From an uncultured Clostridia bacterium (GTDB taxonomy: Bacteria > Bacillota > Clostridia > TANB77 > CAG-465): a stretch of DNA of 32,176 bases. Each line of letters begins with the position of its first letter. The first letter of the stretch is position 1. Both the position numbers and the translations under genes were made by a program. The stretch spans positions 93,718 to 125,893 of the forward strand of contig CALXBS010000001.1 of the NCBI GenBank assembly GCA_944386605.1, in the 5' to 3' direction. Shown here piece after piece: positions 22,702 to 32,047 of this stretch. The notes under the pieces were generated by a model, which searched no databases, was not told where the DNA came from, and worked only from the letters and a program-made list of their open reading frames with translations.

Positions 22702-24027
22702 ATGGAAAAAAAAGAAAATGTAATTAGTGAAGAAAAAACTATAACTTCTAAAAAAGAAAACAAAAAAATAAAAGAAAATAGTGGAGGACAACATATGACA
22801 GATGAACAAAAACAAAAAGTTACAGAATTTATAAGAAATGCAGTAAGAAATAATAAAATAACATATAAAGAATTAGTAGATTTCCTAGGTGATAATGACT
22901 TTACTCCAGAACAGGTAAGCAAAATATATGACGAACTTTCAAAAGCAAATTTAAATGTTATTTTAGACGAAAATAATGAAACTGAAAAAATCAAAAAATA
23001 TAGTGCTGTTACAGATATGAATAATGATGAAATCGAAGAAGATAATGATGAGGAGAAAGTTCCTGTAGATGATGATTCTGTTTCTTCGATGGCAGAACTA
23101 GATATTGAACCAAATCTTGAAGATATTGATGAGATTGAAAAAGATATGTTATTTCAGGATATGAAAGATATGTCTTTTGTGGATAACTTAAATGTGGATG
23201 ATCCTGTAAAAATGTTCTTAAAAGAAATTGGTAAAATAAGATTGCTTACTTATGAAGAAGAGAATATTTTAGCTGAAAGAATGTTAAGAGGAGATAAAGA
23301 GGCTAAGAAACAATTAATTGAATCTAATTTAAGATTGGTAGTAAGTATCGCTAAAAAATATATTGGAAGAGGAATGCATTTCTTAGATTTGATTCAAGAA
23401 GGAAACCTTGGACTTATCAAAGCAGTAGATAAATTTGATCAATCAAAGGGATATAAGTTTAGTACATATGCTACTTGGTGGATTAGACAAGCAATTACAA
23501 GAGCAATTGCAGATCAAGCAAGAACCATCAGAATTCCTGTACACATGGTAGAGACAATTAATAAGTTGATTAGAACTTCTAGACATTTATTACAGACTTT
23601 AGGTAGAGAACCAACTCCTGAAGAAATTGCTGCTGAATTAGAAATGCCAGTAGAAAAGGTAAGAGAAGTACTTAAAGTAGCACAGGAACCGATTTCTTTA
23701 GAAACACCTGTAGGGGAAGAGGATGAAAGTAATTTGGGAAACTTTATTCCAGATGATGAAGCTCCATCACCTTCTGAACAAGCTGCAGATGTATTATTAA
23801 GAGAACATATTGAAGAGGTTATGCAAACACTAACTCCTAGAGAAGCAAAAGTTTTAAAACTAAGATTTGGATTACAAGATGGTAGAATGAGAACTTTAGA
23901 AGAAGTTGGAAAAGAATTTGATGTAACACGTGAGCGTATTAGACAAATTGAAGCAAAGGCTTTAAGAAAATTAAGACATCCTAGCAGAAGTAAAAGATTA
24001 AAAGATTTTATGAATTCTGAATCATAA
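22702..24027 (+). CDS. rpoD: Housekeeping sigma factor (sigma-A/sigma-70)
   Basis: A 441-residue primary sigma factor (also called sigA). Region 1.1-like residues 32-82 are preceded by a Lys/Glu-rich leader. Region 1.2 begins [17 protein letters not shown]. Region 2 has [21 protein letters not shown] and [20 protein letters not shown] for core binding and -10 recognition and melting. The region 3/4 end has [20 protein letters not shown] for -35 recognition. GGGAG lies nine bases before the ATG at 22702. A second in-frame ATG at 22795 has a stronger site (GGAGG) and would give a 410-residue protein beginning MTDEQKQK. The last part of the dnaG operon, it is followed by a small membrane protein. 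Confidence 0.97.
   Translation: MEKKENVISEEKTITSKKENKKIKENSGGQHMTDEQKQKVTEFIRNAVRNNKITYKELVDFLGDNDFTPEQVSKIYDELSKANLNVILDENNETEKIKKYSAVTDMNNDEIEEDNDEEKVPVDDDSVSSMAELDIEPNLEDIDEIEKDMLFQDMKDMSFVDNLNVDDPVKMFLKEIGKIRLLTYEEENILAERMLRGDKEAKKQLIESNLRLVVSIAKKYIGRGMHFLDLIQEGNLGLIKAVDKFDQSKGYKFSTYATWWIRQAITRAIADQARTIRIPVHMVETINKLIRTSRHLLQTLGREPTPEEIAAELEMPVEKVREVLKVAQEPISLETPVGEEDESNLGNFIPDDEAPSPSEQAADVLLREHIEEVMQTLTPREAKVLKLRFGLQDGRMRTLEEVGKEFDVTRERIRQIEAKALRKLRHPSRSKRLKDFMNSES
22783..22797 (+). promoter_or_regulatory. Internal ribosome site and start in rpoD
   Basis: GGAGG (22783-22787) seven bases before the in-frame ATG at 22795. It is stronger and better placed than the site of the annotated start at 22702, so either this is the true start or two forms are made. 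The 31 extra residues upstream are Lys/Glu-rich. Confidence 0.5.
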
Positions 24028-24046
24028 AATGAAAGGAGTGTTTTAT

Positions 24047-24580
24047 ATGGCATTCATGTCAGTATTAATGGTATTGGGATTTTTAGCAATTATAATGGCA
24101 ATTATACTAGCAATAGCGGTTCTTATGTATGTATTTACAGGAATTGGTTTAAGCAAGATTGCTAAAAAATTGGGTGAAGAAAATTCTTGGCTTGCTTGGA
24201 TCCCTGTTGCTAATTCCTATTTAGTTGGAAAATTGGGTTGTAATGTAAAAACAGGTATCTTTTTAGCAGTGGCTTCACCAGTAAGTGGAATTATTTCTGG
24301 AATTATGAATATTATGATACAAAATCAACCAGTAGATTTGTTAAATAATGATGTGATAGCAATTGCTTTTTGGATGGTTATCATTGCCTTAAGTTTGCTT
24401 TCTATTGCATTATCGATTACAATGCTTGTTTTCTATTTGATAGCGGTGTATCATATTTATGAAAAATTCAGTAAAGAGGCTGTTATTATGACAGTATTTA
24501 CTGCTTTAAGTGCAGGAATCCTTTCTCCAGTTTTCTTGTTTGCAATACGTAATCATGAAGTACGAAAAGAATACACTTGA
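24047..24580 (+). CDS. Small membrane protein (DUF5684-like)
   Basis: A 177-residue membrane protein with about four hydrophobic segments (near residues 3-32, 60-85, 105-128 and 150-172). The motif LAKKLGEENSWLAWIPVANSYLVGKLG (here starting IAKKLGEEN, about residues 35-60) resembles the DUF5684 family, in which a membrane helix is followed by a Gly-x-Trp-x-x-x-IP-x-x-N motif. Function is unknown. The start at 24047 is chosen because AAAGGAGTG precedes it. It is 19 bases after rpoD and is the last gene before the terminator at 24571, which contains its stop codon. Confidence 0.8.
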   Translation: MAFMSVLMVLGFLAIIMAIILAIAVLMYVFTGIGLSKIAKKLGEENSWLAWIPVANSYLVGKLGCNVKTGIFLAVASPVSGIISGIMNIMIQNQPVDLLNNDVIAIAFWMVIIALSLLSIALSITMLVFYLIAVYHIYEKFSKEAVIMTVFTALSAGILSPVFLFAIRNHEVRKEYT

Positions 24581-24595
24581 CAAAGTGTATTTTTT
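24571..24595 (+). terminator. Terminator containing a stop codon and the ctsR -35
   Basis: A perfect 8-bp stem (24571-24578 with 24583-24590), loop GACA, then a T-run to 24595. The stop codon of the small membrane protein (24578-24580) is inside it, and the ctsR -35 (24577-24582) covers the loop. Confidence 0.85.
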
Positions 24596-24606
24596 CGTAG
24601 TATAAT
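24577..24606 (+). promoter_or_regulatory. ctsR operon promoter (sigma-A)
   Basis: Perfect TTGACA (24577-24582) and TATAAT (24601-24606) with an 18-base spacer. The -35 lies in the loop of the upstream terminator. The CtsR box begins directly after the -10. Confidence 0.92.
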
Positions 24607-24623
24607 AGTCAAAGAAAGTCAAA
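24607..24623 (+). promoter_or_regulatory. CtsR operator
   Basis: AGTCAAA-GAA-AGTCAAA, matching the CtsR heptad tandem repeat (RGTCAAANANRGTCAAA) exactly. It covers the region from the -10 end to the expected start, so CtsR would repress its own operon and heat or arginine phosphorylation would relieve it. Confidence 0.95.
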
Positions 24624-24643
24624 GTTAAAAATAGGAGGTAAAA

Positions 24644-25114
24644 ATGAATTTATCAGATCAAATTGAAGAATATATTCGTGCAATTATAGCAGAAGAGAGA
24701 AGTATTGAATTAAGAAGGAATGAACTTGCTAATTATTTTCATTGTGTTCCATCACAAATTAATTATGTAATCGCTACTCGTTTTATACCAGAATTAGGTT
24801 TTTATGTAGAAAGTAGAAGAGGTGGCGGAGGTTATATTAAGATTAGTAGAGTAGGACTTGAAAAATCTGAATATTTACCGACTATTATTGACAAAATAGG
24901 TCGAAAAATGTCACAAAGCGTTGCAAATGTTTACTTAAAAGAATTAGTGGAGTATAATGTATTAGATTATAAAATTGCACAATTGATTAAAATAGCTATA
25001 TCAGATCATTCATTAAATCAAGTGGAAAGTCAAAAAAGAGATATGGTAAGAGCAGATATCTTTAAAAATTTAATGATTAATTTGTTAGGGAGTGATAATT
25101 ATGAAATGCGATAA
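24644..25114 (+). CDS. ctsR: Transcriptional repressor CtsR
   Basis: A 156-residue dimeric repressor of class III heat-shock genes. The winged-helix N-terminus has LRRNELANYFHCVPSQINYVI (residues 23-43) and the beta-wing RRGGGGYIKISRV near 62-74, whose Arg is the target of McsB. The C-terminal domain is the dimerisation and ClpC-recognition part. AGGAGG precedes the ATG. It is first in ctsR-mcsA-mcsB-clpC and represses itself through the tandem box at 24607-24623. Confidence 0.96.
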   Translation: MNLSDQIEEYIRAIIAEERSIELRRNELANYFHCVPSQINYVIATRFIPELGFYVESRRGGGGYIKISRVGLEKSEYLPTIIDKIGRKMSQSVANVYLKELVEYNVLDYKIAQLIKIAISDHSLNQVESQKRDMVRADIFKNLMINLLGSDNYEMR

Positions 25115-25574
25115 ATGTAAAAAAAGAGAGGCAAATATTGAGTATAGTGAAAATATTAATGGAAAGAAACAGAAATTAAATTTATGTTATGAATGTGCTG
25201 AAAAACTTGGAGTGATTCATTTTTCTAATAGTTTTGTTCCTATGTTTTCTTCTATGTTTGAAAGCAAAATGCCTTTCATAGAGGAAGCGGTATGTGATCA
25301 ATGTGGATATACCTTAGAAGATTACAAAAAGACCGGACTTTTTGGTTGTGATCATTGTTATGAAGTCTTTGAAGATCATATAGATGATTTGTTATTAAAA
25401 ATTCATGGAAAAAATAGACATGTTAGTCAAACAAATGTTAAAACAAAAGTGAATTCAAAACAAACAAAATTAGAAGAGTTAAAAGAAAAATTAGAAAAAG
25501 TAATTAAAGAAGAAAAATACGAAGAAGCAGCAGTGATTCGTGATGAAATTAAGAAAATAGAAGGAGGAAAGTAA
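25101..25574 (+). CDS. mcsA: McsA, activator of arginine kinase McsB
   Basis: A 157-residue protein with four CxxC motifs (CDKCKKRE, CYECAEKL, CDQCGYT, CDHCYEVF), which bind zinc, and a C-terminal UVR-type helical hairpin (KLEELKEKLEKVIKEEKYEEAA). It activates McsB. The ATG at 25101 is chosen after GGGAGTGAT; a GTG at 25092 lies within that site. It overlaps the end of ctsR by 14 bases, and mcsB follows after four bases. Confidence 0.94.
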   Translation: MKCDKCKKREANIEYSENINGKKQKLNLCYECAEKLGVIHFSNSFVPMFSSMFESKMPFIEEAVCDQCGYTLEDYKKTGLFGCDHCYEVFEDHIDDLLLKIHGKNRHVSQTNVKTKVNSKQTKLEELKEKLEKVIKEEKYEEAAVIRDEIKKIEGGK

Positions 25575-25578
25575 CAGT

Positions 25579-26580
25579 ATGTGGTATGATGAAGTTTCTA
25601 AAGATTCTGATGTAGTCATTTCTACAAGAGTAAGATATGCAAGAAATATAAAAGACCATAAATTTCCTCATATGTTAAATAATAAACAAAAAGAAGAAAT
25701 CATTCAGTTAGTGGAAAATGCAATTGATAAAAATAAGTATCAGGTATTTCGTTTAAATAATATGGATAAAATTACGAAAGGAAGTTTAGCAGAACGCCAT
25801 TTGATTTCTAAAGAAATGATTGATAGTACTAGTGGTGGTATTATTGCAAATGAGGATTATAGGTTAGTTGCTATGGTAAATGAAGAAGATCATTTAAGAA
25901 TTCAAGCGTTTGAGAGTGGATTTAATGTAGATAAGTGTTATGAACGTTTAAAAAACTTTACAGATCACTTAGAAGAAAAAATAGAATTTGCCGAAAGTGA
26001 GAAGTATGGATATATTACGTCTTGTCCTACTTGTATCGGATCAGGTTTAAGAATTTCTGTAATGCTTCATTTACCTGGTCTTGCAAAATTACATTTGCTA
26101 AATAAATTGCTAGAACAAGCGGTTAGTATTGGTTTATCTGTACGTGGTATTTATGGTGAAAATACAAATGGATATGGATTTATATATCAAGTATCTAATC
26201 GTAAAACATTAGGAATAAGTGATGAGGAAATTGTTAATAATATCAAGATGATTATTCACACGATCATCGAGCAAGAAAGAAATGCTAGAGAGATTCTTCT
26301 TAAAAACAGTTCTATAGAGCTTGAAAATGAAGTATATAGAGCATACGGAATTTTAAAAAATGCTAGAATGTTAGAAGAAGAGGAAATGATAAAGTTATTG
26401 TCTCAAGTAAGACTTGGTATTGCTATGAAACTTATTCCAGAGGTGTCTTTGGAAAAAATTCATTTGTTAATGAATAATGCACAATCTTATTCTTTAAGTA
26501 CGATTATTAAAGAAGAATTAGATGAAAAAATGGATGAAATAGAAAGAGCAAAATATGTTAGAGAGGAGTTGAATAAATAA
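25579..26580 (+). CDS. mcsB: Protein arginine kinase McsB
   Basis: A 333-residue ATP:guanido-phosphotransferase that phosphorylates Arg in proteins, marking them for ClpCP. Visible motifs are [10 protein letters not shown] near residue 15-24 and [17 protein letters not shown] near 98-114. The active-site [21 protein letters not shown] near 150-170 has the catalytic Cys in the expected place. [21 protein letters not shown] near 192-212 is the allosteric and nucleotide region. AGGAGG precedes the ATG. Its stop overlaps the clpC start by one base (TAATG). Confidence 0.96.
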   Translation: MWYDEVSKDSDVVISTRVRYARNIKDHKFPHMLNNKQKEEIIQLVENAIDKNKYQVFRLNNMDKITKGSLAERHLISKEMIDSTSGGIIANEDYRLVAMVNEEDHLRIQAFESGFNVDKCYERLKNFTDHLEEKIEFAESEKYGYITSCPTCIGSGLRISVMLHLPGLAKLHLLNKLLEQAVSIGLSVRGIYGENTNGYGFIYQVSNRKTLGISDEEIVNNIKMIIHTIIEQERNAREILLKNSSIELENEVYRAYGILKNARMLEEEEMIKLLSQVRLGIAMKLIPEVSLEKIHLLMNNAQSYSLSTIIKEELDEKMDEIERAKYVREELNK

Positions 26581-29006
26581 TGTATGAGTTTACAGGAAGA
26601 GCAACAAGGGTATTGGAAATTGCAAAGGAATTTTCAGTAGAACATCAATATTCTTTTATTGGTACAGAACATATTTTATATGGTTTAATAGAAGAAGGAG
26701 AAGGACTTGCAAGTCAAATACTACAAAAACAGGGTATTACCAGTGAATATGTAGAACAAGAAATTTTAAAAATTGATGGGGTTATGAATACATTAGAGGA
26801 AGAACCAGAATTTACGCCAAGAGCAAAGAGAATTATAGAAAATAGTGCTCGTGAGTCTAAAAGATTAGGACAAAATTATGTTGGAACAGAACATATATTA
26901 ATTTCTTTGATGCGTGAAATTGATAGTGTAGCAATTAGAATTTTAATAGACGCCAATATTGATCCGCAGAAAGTCTTTACAGATTTACTTTATGTTTTAA
27001 GTGATGAGGCTCCAACAAATCATATGGAAAATATAGCTGAGGGAGGTTCTAATTCCTATACTCCAACCTTAAATCAATATGGTAAAGATTTAACAAGTTA
27101 TGCAAAGGAAAATAAATTAGATCCCGTGATAGGAAGAGGAAAAGAAATTGAAAGAGTTGTAGAGATTTTAAGTCGTAGAACCAAAAATAATCCTGTTTTA
27201 ATTGGAGAACCTGGTGTTGGTAAAACAGCAGTGGTTGAAGGATTAGCACAAATGATTGTAAATGGAAACGTTCCAGAAGTTTTAAAGAATAAAAGAATTG
27301 TAAGTTTAGATATGTCTTCTATGATAGCTGGTGCTAAATATAGGGGAGATTTTGAAGAAAGACTTAAAAAGTCTTTACAAGAAATTAAGAAGGATGGAAA
27401 TGTTATCTTATTTATTGATGAGCTACACACCATTATTGGAGCAGGTTCTGCAGAAGGTGCTATGGACGCTGCTAATATTTTAAAACCTTTACTTTCTAGA
27501 GGAGAAGTTCAAATCATTGGTGCTACTACTTTAAATGAGTATCGAAAACATATTGAAAAAGATAGTGCTTTAGAAAGAAGATTTCAAAGTGTGATGGTAG
27601 ATGAGCCAAATGAAGAAGATACTATTAAAATTTTAGAGGGATTAAAAGATCGATATGAAGCACATCATAAAGTAAAAATAACTCCTGAGGCAATTGAAGC
27701 GGCAGTAAGATTATCTAAGAGATATATTACGGATCGTTTTTTACCAGATAAAGCAATTGATTTAATAGATGAAGCTTGTTCAAAGTTACGTTTAAAATCC
27801 ATTACAATGCCTTCAGGTTTATCGGATATTGAAAAAAATATTGAAAAGGTTGCTAAAGAAAAAGAGGAAGCAATTATTTCACAATCTTTTGAATTAGCTG
27901 CAAAATTAAGAGATGAAGAAAAAGCATTAAAAGAAAAACTAAAACAAGAAAAAGAAAAATGGAATAAAAATCAGTCTGATAAGGATTTATTTGTAACTGC
28001 AGATCATATAGGAGATGTAGTGTCTGTATGGACAAAAATTCCAATTACCAAATTAAATGAAACAGAAACAGAAAAATTAAAACATTTAAGTGAAAAATTA
28101 AAAGAAAGAGTGATAGGGCAAGACGAAGCCGTTGAATCCTTAGCTAGAGCAATTAAAAGAGCAAGAGTGGGATTAAAAGAAGAAAATAGACCGATTGGAT
28201 CTTTTATGTTTTTAGGACCTACAGGCGTAGGAAAAACAGAGCTTACAAAAGCTTTGGCTTTAAATTTATTTGGAAATGAAAATTCTATGATTCGTTTAGA
28301 TATGTCTGAGTATATGGAACCTCATAGTGTTTCAAAATTAATAGGTGCTCCTCCTGGATATGTTGGATTTGATGATGGGGGACAACTAACAGAACAAGTT
28401 AGAAGAAAACCATATAGTATTATCCTTTTTGACGAAATTGAAAAAGCTCATGCAGATGTTTTTAATATTTTATTACAAATTTTAGATGATGGACGTTTAA
28501 CAGATTCTACGGGTCGAACAGTAGACTTTAAAAATACAGTGATTATTATGACTTCTAATGCAGGTGCAAGAAATATTATCGAAAAACATTCTATTGGTTT
28601 TGTAAATAAAGAGGATAGCAAAAGAGATTATGAAAATACCAAATCACAAGTAATGGATGAGTTAAAAAAGATATTTCGCCCTGAATTTTTAAACCGTTTG
28701 GATGAAATCATTGTGTTTAAAAAATTAAGTCAAGAGAATATTGATAAGATTACGCATTTGATGTTGGATGAATTTGCTTTAAGGGTTAAAAATAAAAATA
28801 TGAAGATTATTTTTGATGAAGAGGTCGTAAAATTTATTTCTAAAGTTGGATTTGATGAAGTATATGGAGCAAGACCATTAAAAAGAGCAATTCAAAGTAA
28901 TATAGAGGATAAGTTTGCAGAAGCTATTTTGGATAAAAAGATAAAAGAGGGTGATCAAGTAGAGATTTCTTTAAAAGATGGTAATATTCAAATATCTCGA
29001 AAATAA
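26580..29006 (+). CDS. clpC: AAA+ protease subunit ClpC
   Basis: An 808-residue Hsp100 unfoldase. The N-domain has two Clp repeats ([17 protein letters not shown] and [20 protein letters not shown]). AAA1 has Walker A GEPGVGKT at 209 and Walker B FIDELH. A short middle domain ([21 protein letters not shown]) is the ClpC-type UVR/M-domain that takes the adaptor MecA. AAA2 has GPTGVGKT at 546 and [10 protein letters not shown]. It works with ClpP to degrade proteins bearing phosphoarginine. It overlaps mcsB by one base and has a weak AGGAG site, so translation is probably coupled to mcsB. Confidence 0.97.
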   Translation: MYEFTGRATRVLEIAKEFSVEHQYSFIGTEHILYGLIEEGEGLASQILQKQGITSEYVEQEILKIDGVMNTLEEEPEFTPRAKRIIENSARESKRLGQNYVGTEHILISLMREIDSVAIRILIDANIDPQKVFTDLLYVLSDEAPTNHMENIAEGGSNSYTPTLNQYGKDLTSYAKENKLDPVIGRGKEIERVVEILSRRTKNNPVLIGEPGVGKTAVVEGLAQMIVNGNVPEVLKNKRIVSLDMSSMIAGAKYRGDFEERLKKSLQEIKKDGNVILFIDELHTIIGAGSAEGAMDAANILKPLLSRGEVQIIGATTLNEYRKHIEKDSALERRFQSVMVDEPNEEDTIKILEGLKDRYEAHHKVKITPEAIEAAVRLSKRYITDRFLPDKAIDLIDEACSKLRLKSITMPSGLSDIEKNIEKVAKEKEEAIISQSFELAAKLRDEEKALKEKLKQEKEKWNKNQSDKDLFVTADHIGDVVSVWTKIPITKLNETETEKLKHLSEKLKERVIGQDEAVESLARAIKRARVGLKEENRPIGSFMFLGPTGVGKTELTKALALNLFGNENSMIRLDMSEYMEPHSVSKLIGAPPGYVGFDDGGQLTEQVRRKPYSIILFDEIEKAHADVFNILLQILDDGRLTDSTGRTVDFKNTVIIMTSNAGARNIIEKHSIGFVNKEDSKRDYENTKSQVMDELKKIFRPEFLNRLDEIIVFKKLSQENIDKITHLMLDEFALRVKNKNMKIIFDEEVVKFISKVGFDEVYGARPLKRAIQSNIEDKFAEAILDKKIKEGDQVEISLKDGNIQISRK

Positions 29007-29010
29007 ATAC

Positions 29011-29039
29011 TTGAAGATTTTGTAAGGATATGATATACC
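29011..29039 (+). promoter_or_regulatory. Possible promoter of the zinc-ribbon protein
   Basis: TTGAAG (29011-29016), 17 bases, TATACC (29034-29039) with TGA before the -10. Moderate match. If real, the zinc-ribbon gene has its own transcript after clpC. Confidence 0.4.
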
Positions 29040-29062
29040 ATTCATAGAAGGGGGAAATTCAT

Positions 29063-29581
29063 ATGGAATTTATGAAAAAGGTAGAAGAAATTTCTAAAAT
29101 AGTAGGAGATACTGCTTCTAACACCTATAATGTAGTGGCAGATAAATCAGGAAAGCTAATAGAAGAGACAAAACTAAAAATTGCAATTTCTGATAAAGAG
29201 GCAGATATTGAGAAACTACATGAAAGTATTGGAAAAACTGTATATGATATGTACAAAAATGGAGAAGATGTAGGAGAAGTTTTTGAAAAAGAATGTAAAA
29301 AAGTGGATAAAATTCAAAAAGAAATTACAGAAATGAATACTAAAATTTTGTATAATAAGGGACTTAGAGTATGTCCTGTTTGTGGGGAAATCATTCCACT
29401 TGAAAGTGAATTTTGCCAAAATTGTGGAAAAAAACAAAAACCTGTAAAAATAAAGAAAGATAAAAAAGAGGATAAGAAAAAAGAAAAAGTAGAAGAAAAA
29501 GAAGACAAGGTTTGTCCTACATGCGGTTTGATTTGTGCAGGTCAAGCAAAATTCTGTGGAAAATGCGGATATAAGTTCTAG
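29063..29581 (+). CDS. Coiled-coil protein with two zinc ribbons
   Basis: A 172-residue soluble protein of unknown function. The first 100 residues are helical and highly charged (YNVVADKSGKLIEETKLKIA; DKIQKEITEMNTKILYN), probably coiled coil. Two zinc ribbons of four Cys each follow: CPVCGEIIPLESEFCQNCG (about residues 109-127) and CPTCGLICAGQAKFCGKCG (about 151-169), joined by a long Lys-rich linker. GAAGGGGGAAA precedes the ATG. Its position after clpC could suggest a link to protein quality control, but there is no sequence support, and it has its own possible promoter and terminator. Confidence 0.8.
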   Translation: MEFMKKVEEISKIVGDTASNTYNVVADKSGKLIEETKLKIAISDKEADIEKLHESIGKTVYDMYKNGEDVGEVFEKECKKVDKIQKEITEMNTKILYNKGLRVCPVCGEIIPLESEFCQNCGKKQKPVKIKKDKKEDKKKEKVEEKEDKVCPTCGLICAGQAKFCGKCGYKF

Positions 29582-29583
29582 TA

Positions 29584-29620
29584 AAAAATACTGGTCATTT
29601 GTCGAATGATCAGTATTTTT
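29584..29620 (+). terminator. Terminator of the zinc-ribbon gene
   Basis: A 16-bp stem (29584-29599 with 29605-29620, one G-U pair), five-base loop, ending in a T-run. Confidence 0.92.
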
Positions 29621-29678
29621 GTCTTTTGCATTGTACTTTCTTAAAACTTGTGATAAGTTTTGCTTAGCGGTGATGATT

Positions 29679-30329
29679 ATGAAAAATATAAGGAAATTAA
29701 GTTTTGTTTTTGTATGTGTTGTTATAGTTGGTATTATTAGCTTTTTACAAATAAAATGGACTTTTCAAGAAAGTAAAGCTAGTTTGACTTTAAATATGGC
29801 AAGTGATACAATAAAAGAGGAGATTTTTTCTTATGTGATAAAATTTGACAAAGTAATTTTAAAATCATTACAAGTAGAAAATAATGCTCAAATGAGTTTA
29901 AGTATGGAACAAAGAATGGATATTATCATTAAATATATTATTGAAAATTTATCAGAGTTTCAAAATGAAGTGATTCAATTAGAAGACGGATGTACGTTAG
30001 AAAAAGATGGATCTTTATATCATTCTATTGGATATATTGATAAAGAAGTACTTTTAAGAGTAAGTGAAGAGTTATTTCCTGGAAAAGAGATGGATTATAA
30101 AACATCTATTTATTACGATAAAGAAAAAGATCTTATATGTTTGTTTTGCATTTATGGAGATGCAGTAAGATTTGATGAAAGAGAAATTGTTGATTTTTTA
30201 AAAGAAAATAACCAATATATTATATTAGTAAAGTATAGTAGTCACTTTGGTACCTCTTTTATCATAAAATATGATATTACGGAAAATAATTCACATACAT
30301 TTTGCATAGAAAAAATTACAACTTTATAG
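29679..30329 (+). CDS. Membrane-anchored protein of unknown function
   Basis: A 216-residue protein with one N-terminal membrane helix (residues 8-27) and the rest outside or free. I recognise no family. The region has helical and beta parts (MSLSMEQRMDIIIKYIIENLS near residues 73-93). A late part is KDLICLFCIYGDAVRFDEREIV near 149-170. The ATG at 29679 is chosen after GCGGTGAT; longer readings from 29619 start inside the terminator. It lies ten bases before the VanY-type carboxypeptidase gene and probably forms a unit with it. A spore or envelope role is possible but not shown. Confidence 0.72.
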   Translation: MKNIRKLSFVFVCVVIVGIISFLQIKWTFQESKASLTLNMASDTIKEEIFSYVIKFDKVILKSLQVENNAQMSLSMEQRMDIIIKYIIENLSEFQNEVIQLEDGCTLEKDGSLYHSIGYIDKEVLLRVSEELFPGKEMDYKTSIYYDKEKDLICLFCIYGDAVRFDEREIVDFLKENNQYIILVKYSSHFGTSFIIKYDITENNSHTFCIEKITTL

Positions 30330-30339
30330 GGGGAGTATT

Positions 30340-31938
30340 ATGTCAAAAAGAAAAGATTTGAATAGAAATAAAAAGAATACTAAGAAAAGAGCTGTTTGGT
30401 GGATTTTAGGAATACTTTTCATTTTGATTTTATCATTTGTAGGAGGATATAATATTAGAAATAATCGTCTATATCAAGTGCTTATCAAAGATGAAAGTAA
30501 AGTTGCTACTATTTTTTATAAACAACCTTATATGCTTTTATGGAATAAGACATTAGGATTTATTAGGGAAAATAAAGATAGTGTGGTATTTGCAAGTGAT
30601 AATTATAAAATAACTATACCAAGTGATAAAATTTCTAAATATTATCATATGAATTTAGATTTGGAAAAAGGTAATTATCAAGGATTTGAGGAAGCTATTG
30701 TTTATGATTTTAATCTTCAAAATTTTTCTGACTTATATGCAGTTAGTGATATTTCAGTAAAATTGCCTGAGGAACTTAAACAAAAAGATAGAATAGATGT
30801 ATATGGAATAGAAAATGATGAGTTAAAAATTTATAAAAAAGCTTTGGCTGTTGATGAGGAAGGATTTATTTCATTTCCAATTGGAGATTATCAGAGTTAT
30901 GCTTTGGTTTATGTTCCATTGGAAAATATTGAATTTACTTCAAATGAAATCACATTAAAGAATAAAGAAAGTATTTCTTTAGAAATGAGAACCATTCCTG
31001 AGAATGCTACTTTAGATAAAATTGAATTTGAATATGATACAGAGGCTCTTGTTATTTCATCAGATGGGGTTTTAACTGCTAAAAAAGCAGGAGAATTTAT
31101 TGTAAAGATAAAAAATATGACAGAAGCGCAGGAAATAAAGGTGGTAGTATTACCAGCTTTAGAAAATATAAAAGTGGATAAAAATAACATTGTATTAAAG
31201 CAAGGAAATACTTCTACAATAAGTGTTCGTATAGAACCAGTAGATGCAGTTGATCAAGAGATTAAATTTGAAAGTTTAGATGAAAATATTGCAACTGTAG
31301 ATGATAATGGTATGATTACTGCAAAAAATGTTGGAAATTGCGAAATTAAAATAAGTGCTGTTGCTAATGAAGAAATTTATACGTTAGTGCAAGTAACGGT
31401 AGAAGAAAGAGCAGAAGAAACAACTGAAAATGGAGTGACAGAATTAACTTATATTAAAGGTGTTTTAATTGCTAATAAACAATATGCATTGCCATCTACT
31501 TATAATCCAGGTGTAGATCCTACTGCCTTGGCAGCATATTATCAAATGAAAGAAGCAGCTGGATTAGAAGGGTTTAGTTTGCCGATTATTTCAGGTTTTC
31601 GCTCTTATGAAACCCAAAAAGGATTATATCAAAGATATGTGAATAATTATGGACAAGCAGCAGCAGATAGATTTTCTGCTATGCCTGGAAAATCAGAGCA
31701 CCAAACTGGTTTAGCTTTTGATTTAGGCTGGGTAGATGATAGTTATGGTACAACTGCAGAAGGAAAATGGCTAGCCGAGAATTGTTATAAATATGGCTTT
31801 ATTATAAGATATCCTGAGGGAAAAGAAGAAATTACTGGATATATGTATGAGCCATGGCATGTTCGCTATCTAGGAAATCCATTAGCAACGGACGTTTATA
31901 ACAGCGGTTTGTGTTTAGAAGAATATTTAGGAATTTAG
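30340..31938 (+). CDS. VanY-type D-Ala-D-Ala carboxypeptidase with two BIG2 domains
   Basis: A 532-residue anchored cell-wall enzyme. One membrane helix (about residues 18-38) leads to an unknown region (40-200), then two bacterial Ig-like (BIG2) domains (about 205-275 and 276-360), each with the typical GxxTAKxxGxxxIxI pattern. The C-terminal VanY domain (about 385-525) has the zinc ligands: SEHQTGLAFD (His453, Asp460) and EPWH (Glu504, His507). It trims the terminal D-Ala from peptidoglycan stem peptides. BIG2 domains are often used to bind or space surface enzymes. GGGGGAG precedes the ATG. It forms a unit with the upstream anchored unknown gene. Confidence 0.93.
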   Translation: MSKRKDLNRNKKNTKKRAVWWILGILFILILSFVGGYNIRNNRLYQVLIKDESKVATIFYKQPYMLLWNKTLGFIRENKDSVVFASDNYKITIPSDKISKYYHMNLDLEKGNYQGFEEAIVYDFNLQNFSDLYAVSDISVKLPEELKQKDRIDVYGIENDELKIYKKALAVDEEGFISFPIGDYQSYALVYVPLENIEFTSNEITLKNKESISLEMRTIPENATLDKIEFEYDTEALVISSDGVLTAKKAGEFIVKIKNMTEAQEIKVVVLPALENIKVDKNNIVLKQGNTSTISVRIEPVDAVDQEIKFESLDENIATVDDNGMITAKNVGNCEIKISAVANEEIYTLVQVTVEERAEETTENGVTELTYIKGVLIANKQYALPSTYNPGVDPTALAAYYQMKEAAGLEGFSLPIISGFRSYETQKGLYQRYVNNYGQAAADRFSAMPGKSEHQTGLAFDLGWVDDSYGTTAEGKWLAENCYKYGFIIRYPEGKEEITGYMYEPWHVRYLGNPLATDVYNSGLCLEEYLGI

Positions 31939-31944
31939 TAAACA

Positions 31945-31971
31945 AAAGAGTACTTTTTAGGAGTACTCTTT
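31945..31971 (+). terminator. Probable terminator after the VanY gene
   Basis: A perfect 10-bp stem (31945-31954 with 31962-31971), seven-base loop, then a weak TACTATTT run. Confidence 0.65.
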
Positions 31972-32018
31972 ACTATTTAAAAAAATTTACAAAAAATAAA
32001 AAAATATTGAAAAAAGTG

Positions 32019-32047
32019 TTGACAAAGGGGAAAAAAAGTGGTAACAT
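32019..32047 (+). promoter_or_regulatory. Upstream promoter (P1) of a stable-RNA-like pair
   Basis: Perfect TTGACA (32019-32024), 17 bases, TAACAT (32042-32047). Just upstream is a long A-rich tract resembling an UP element. It is the first of two in a tandem pair about 105 bases apart that points out of the right edge. Confidence 0.65.

Noticed and set aside
22695-22994. 99-residue minus-strand frame at the rpoD start
   Set aside because: Phe/Ser-rich shadow of the Lys/Glu-rich rpoD N-terminus.
23514-24053. 179-residue minus-strand reading frame within rpoD
   Set aside because: Antisense to conserved sigma-factor regions 2-4; Ser/Leu-rich low-complexity product; not a credible gene.
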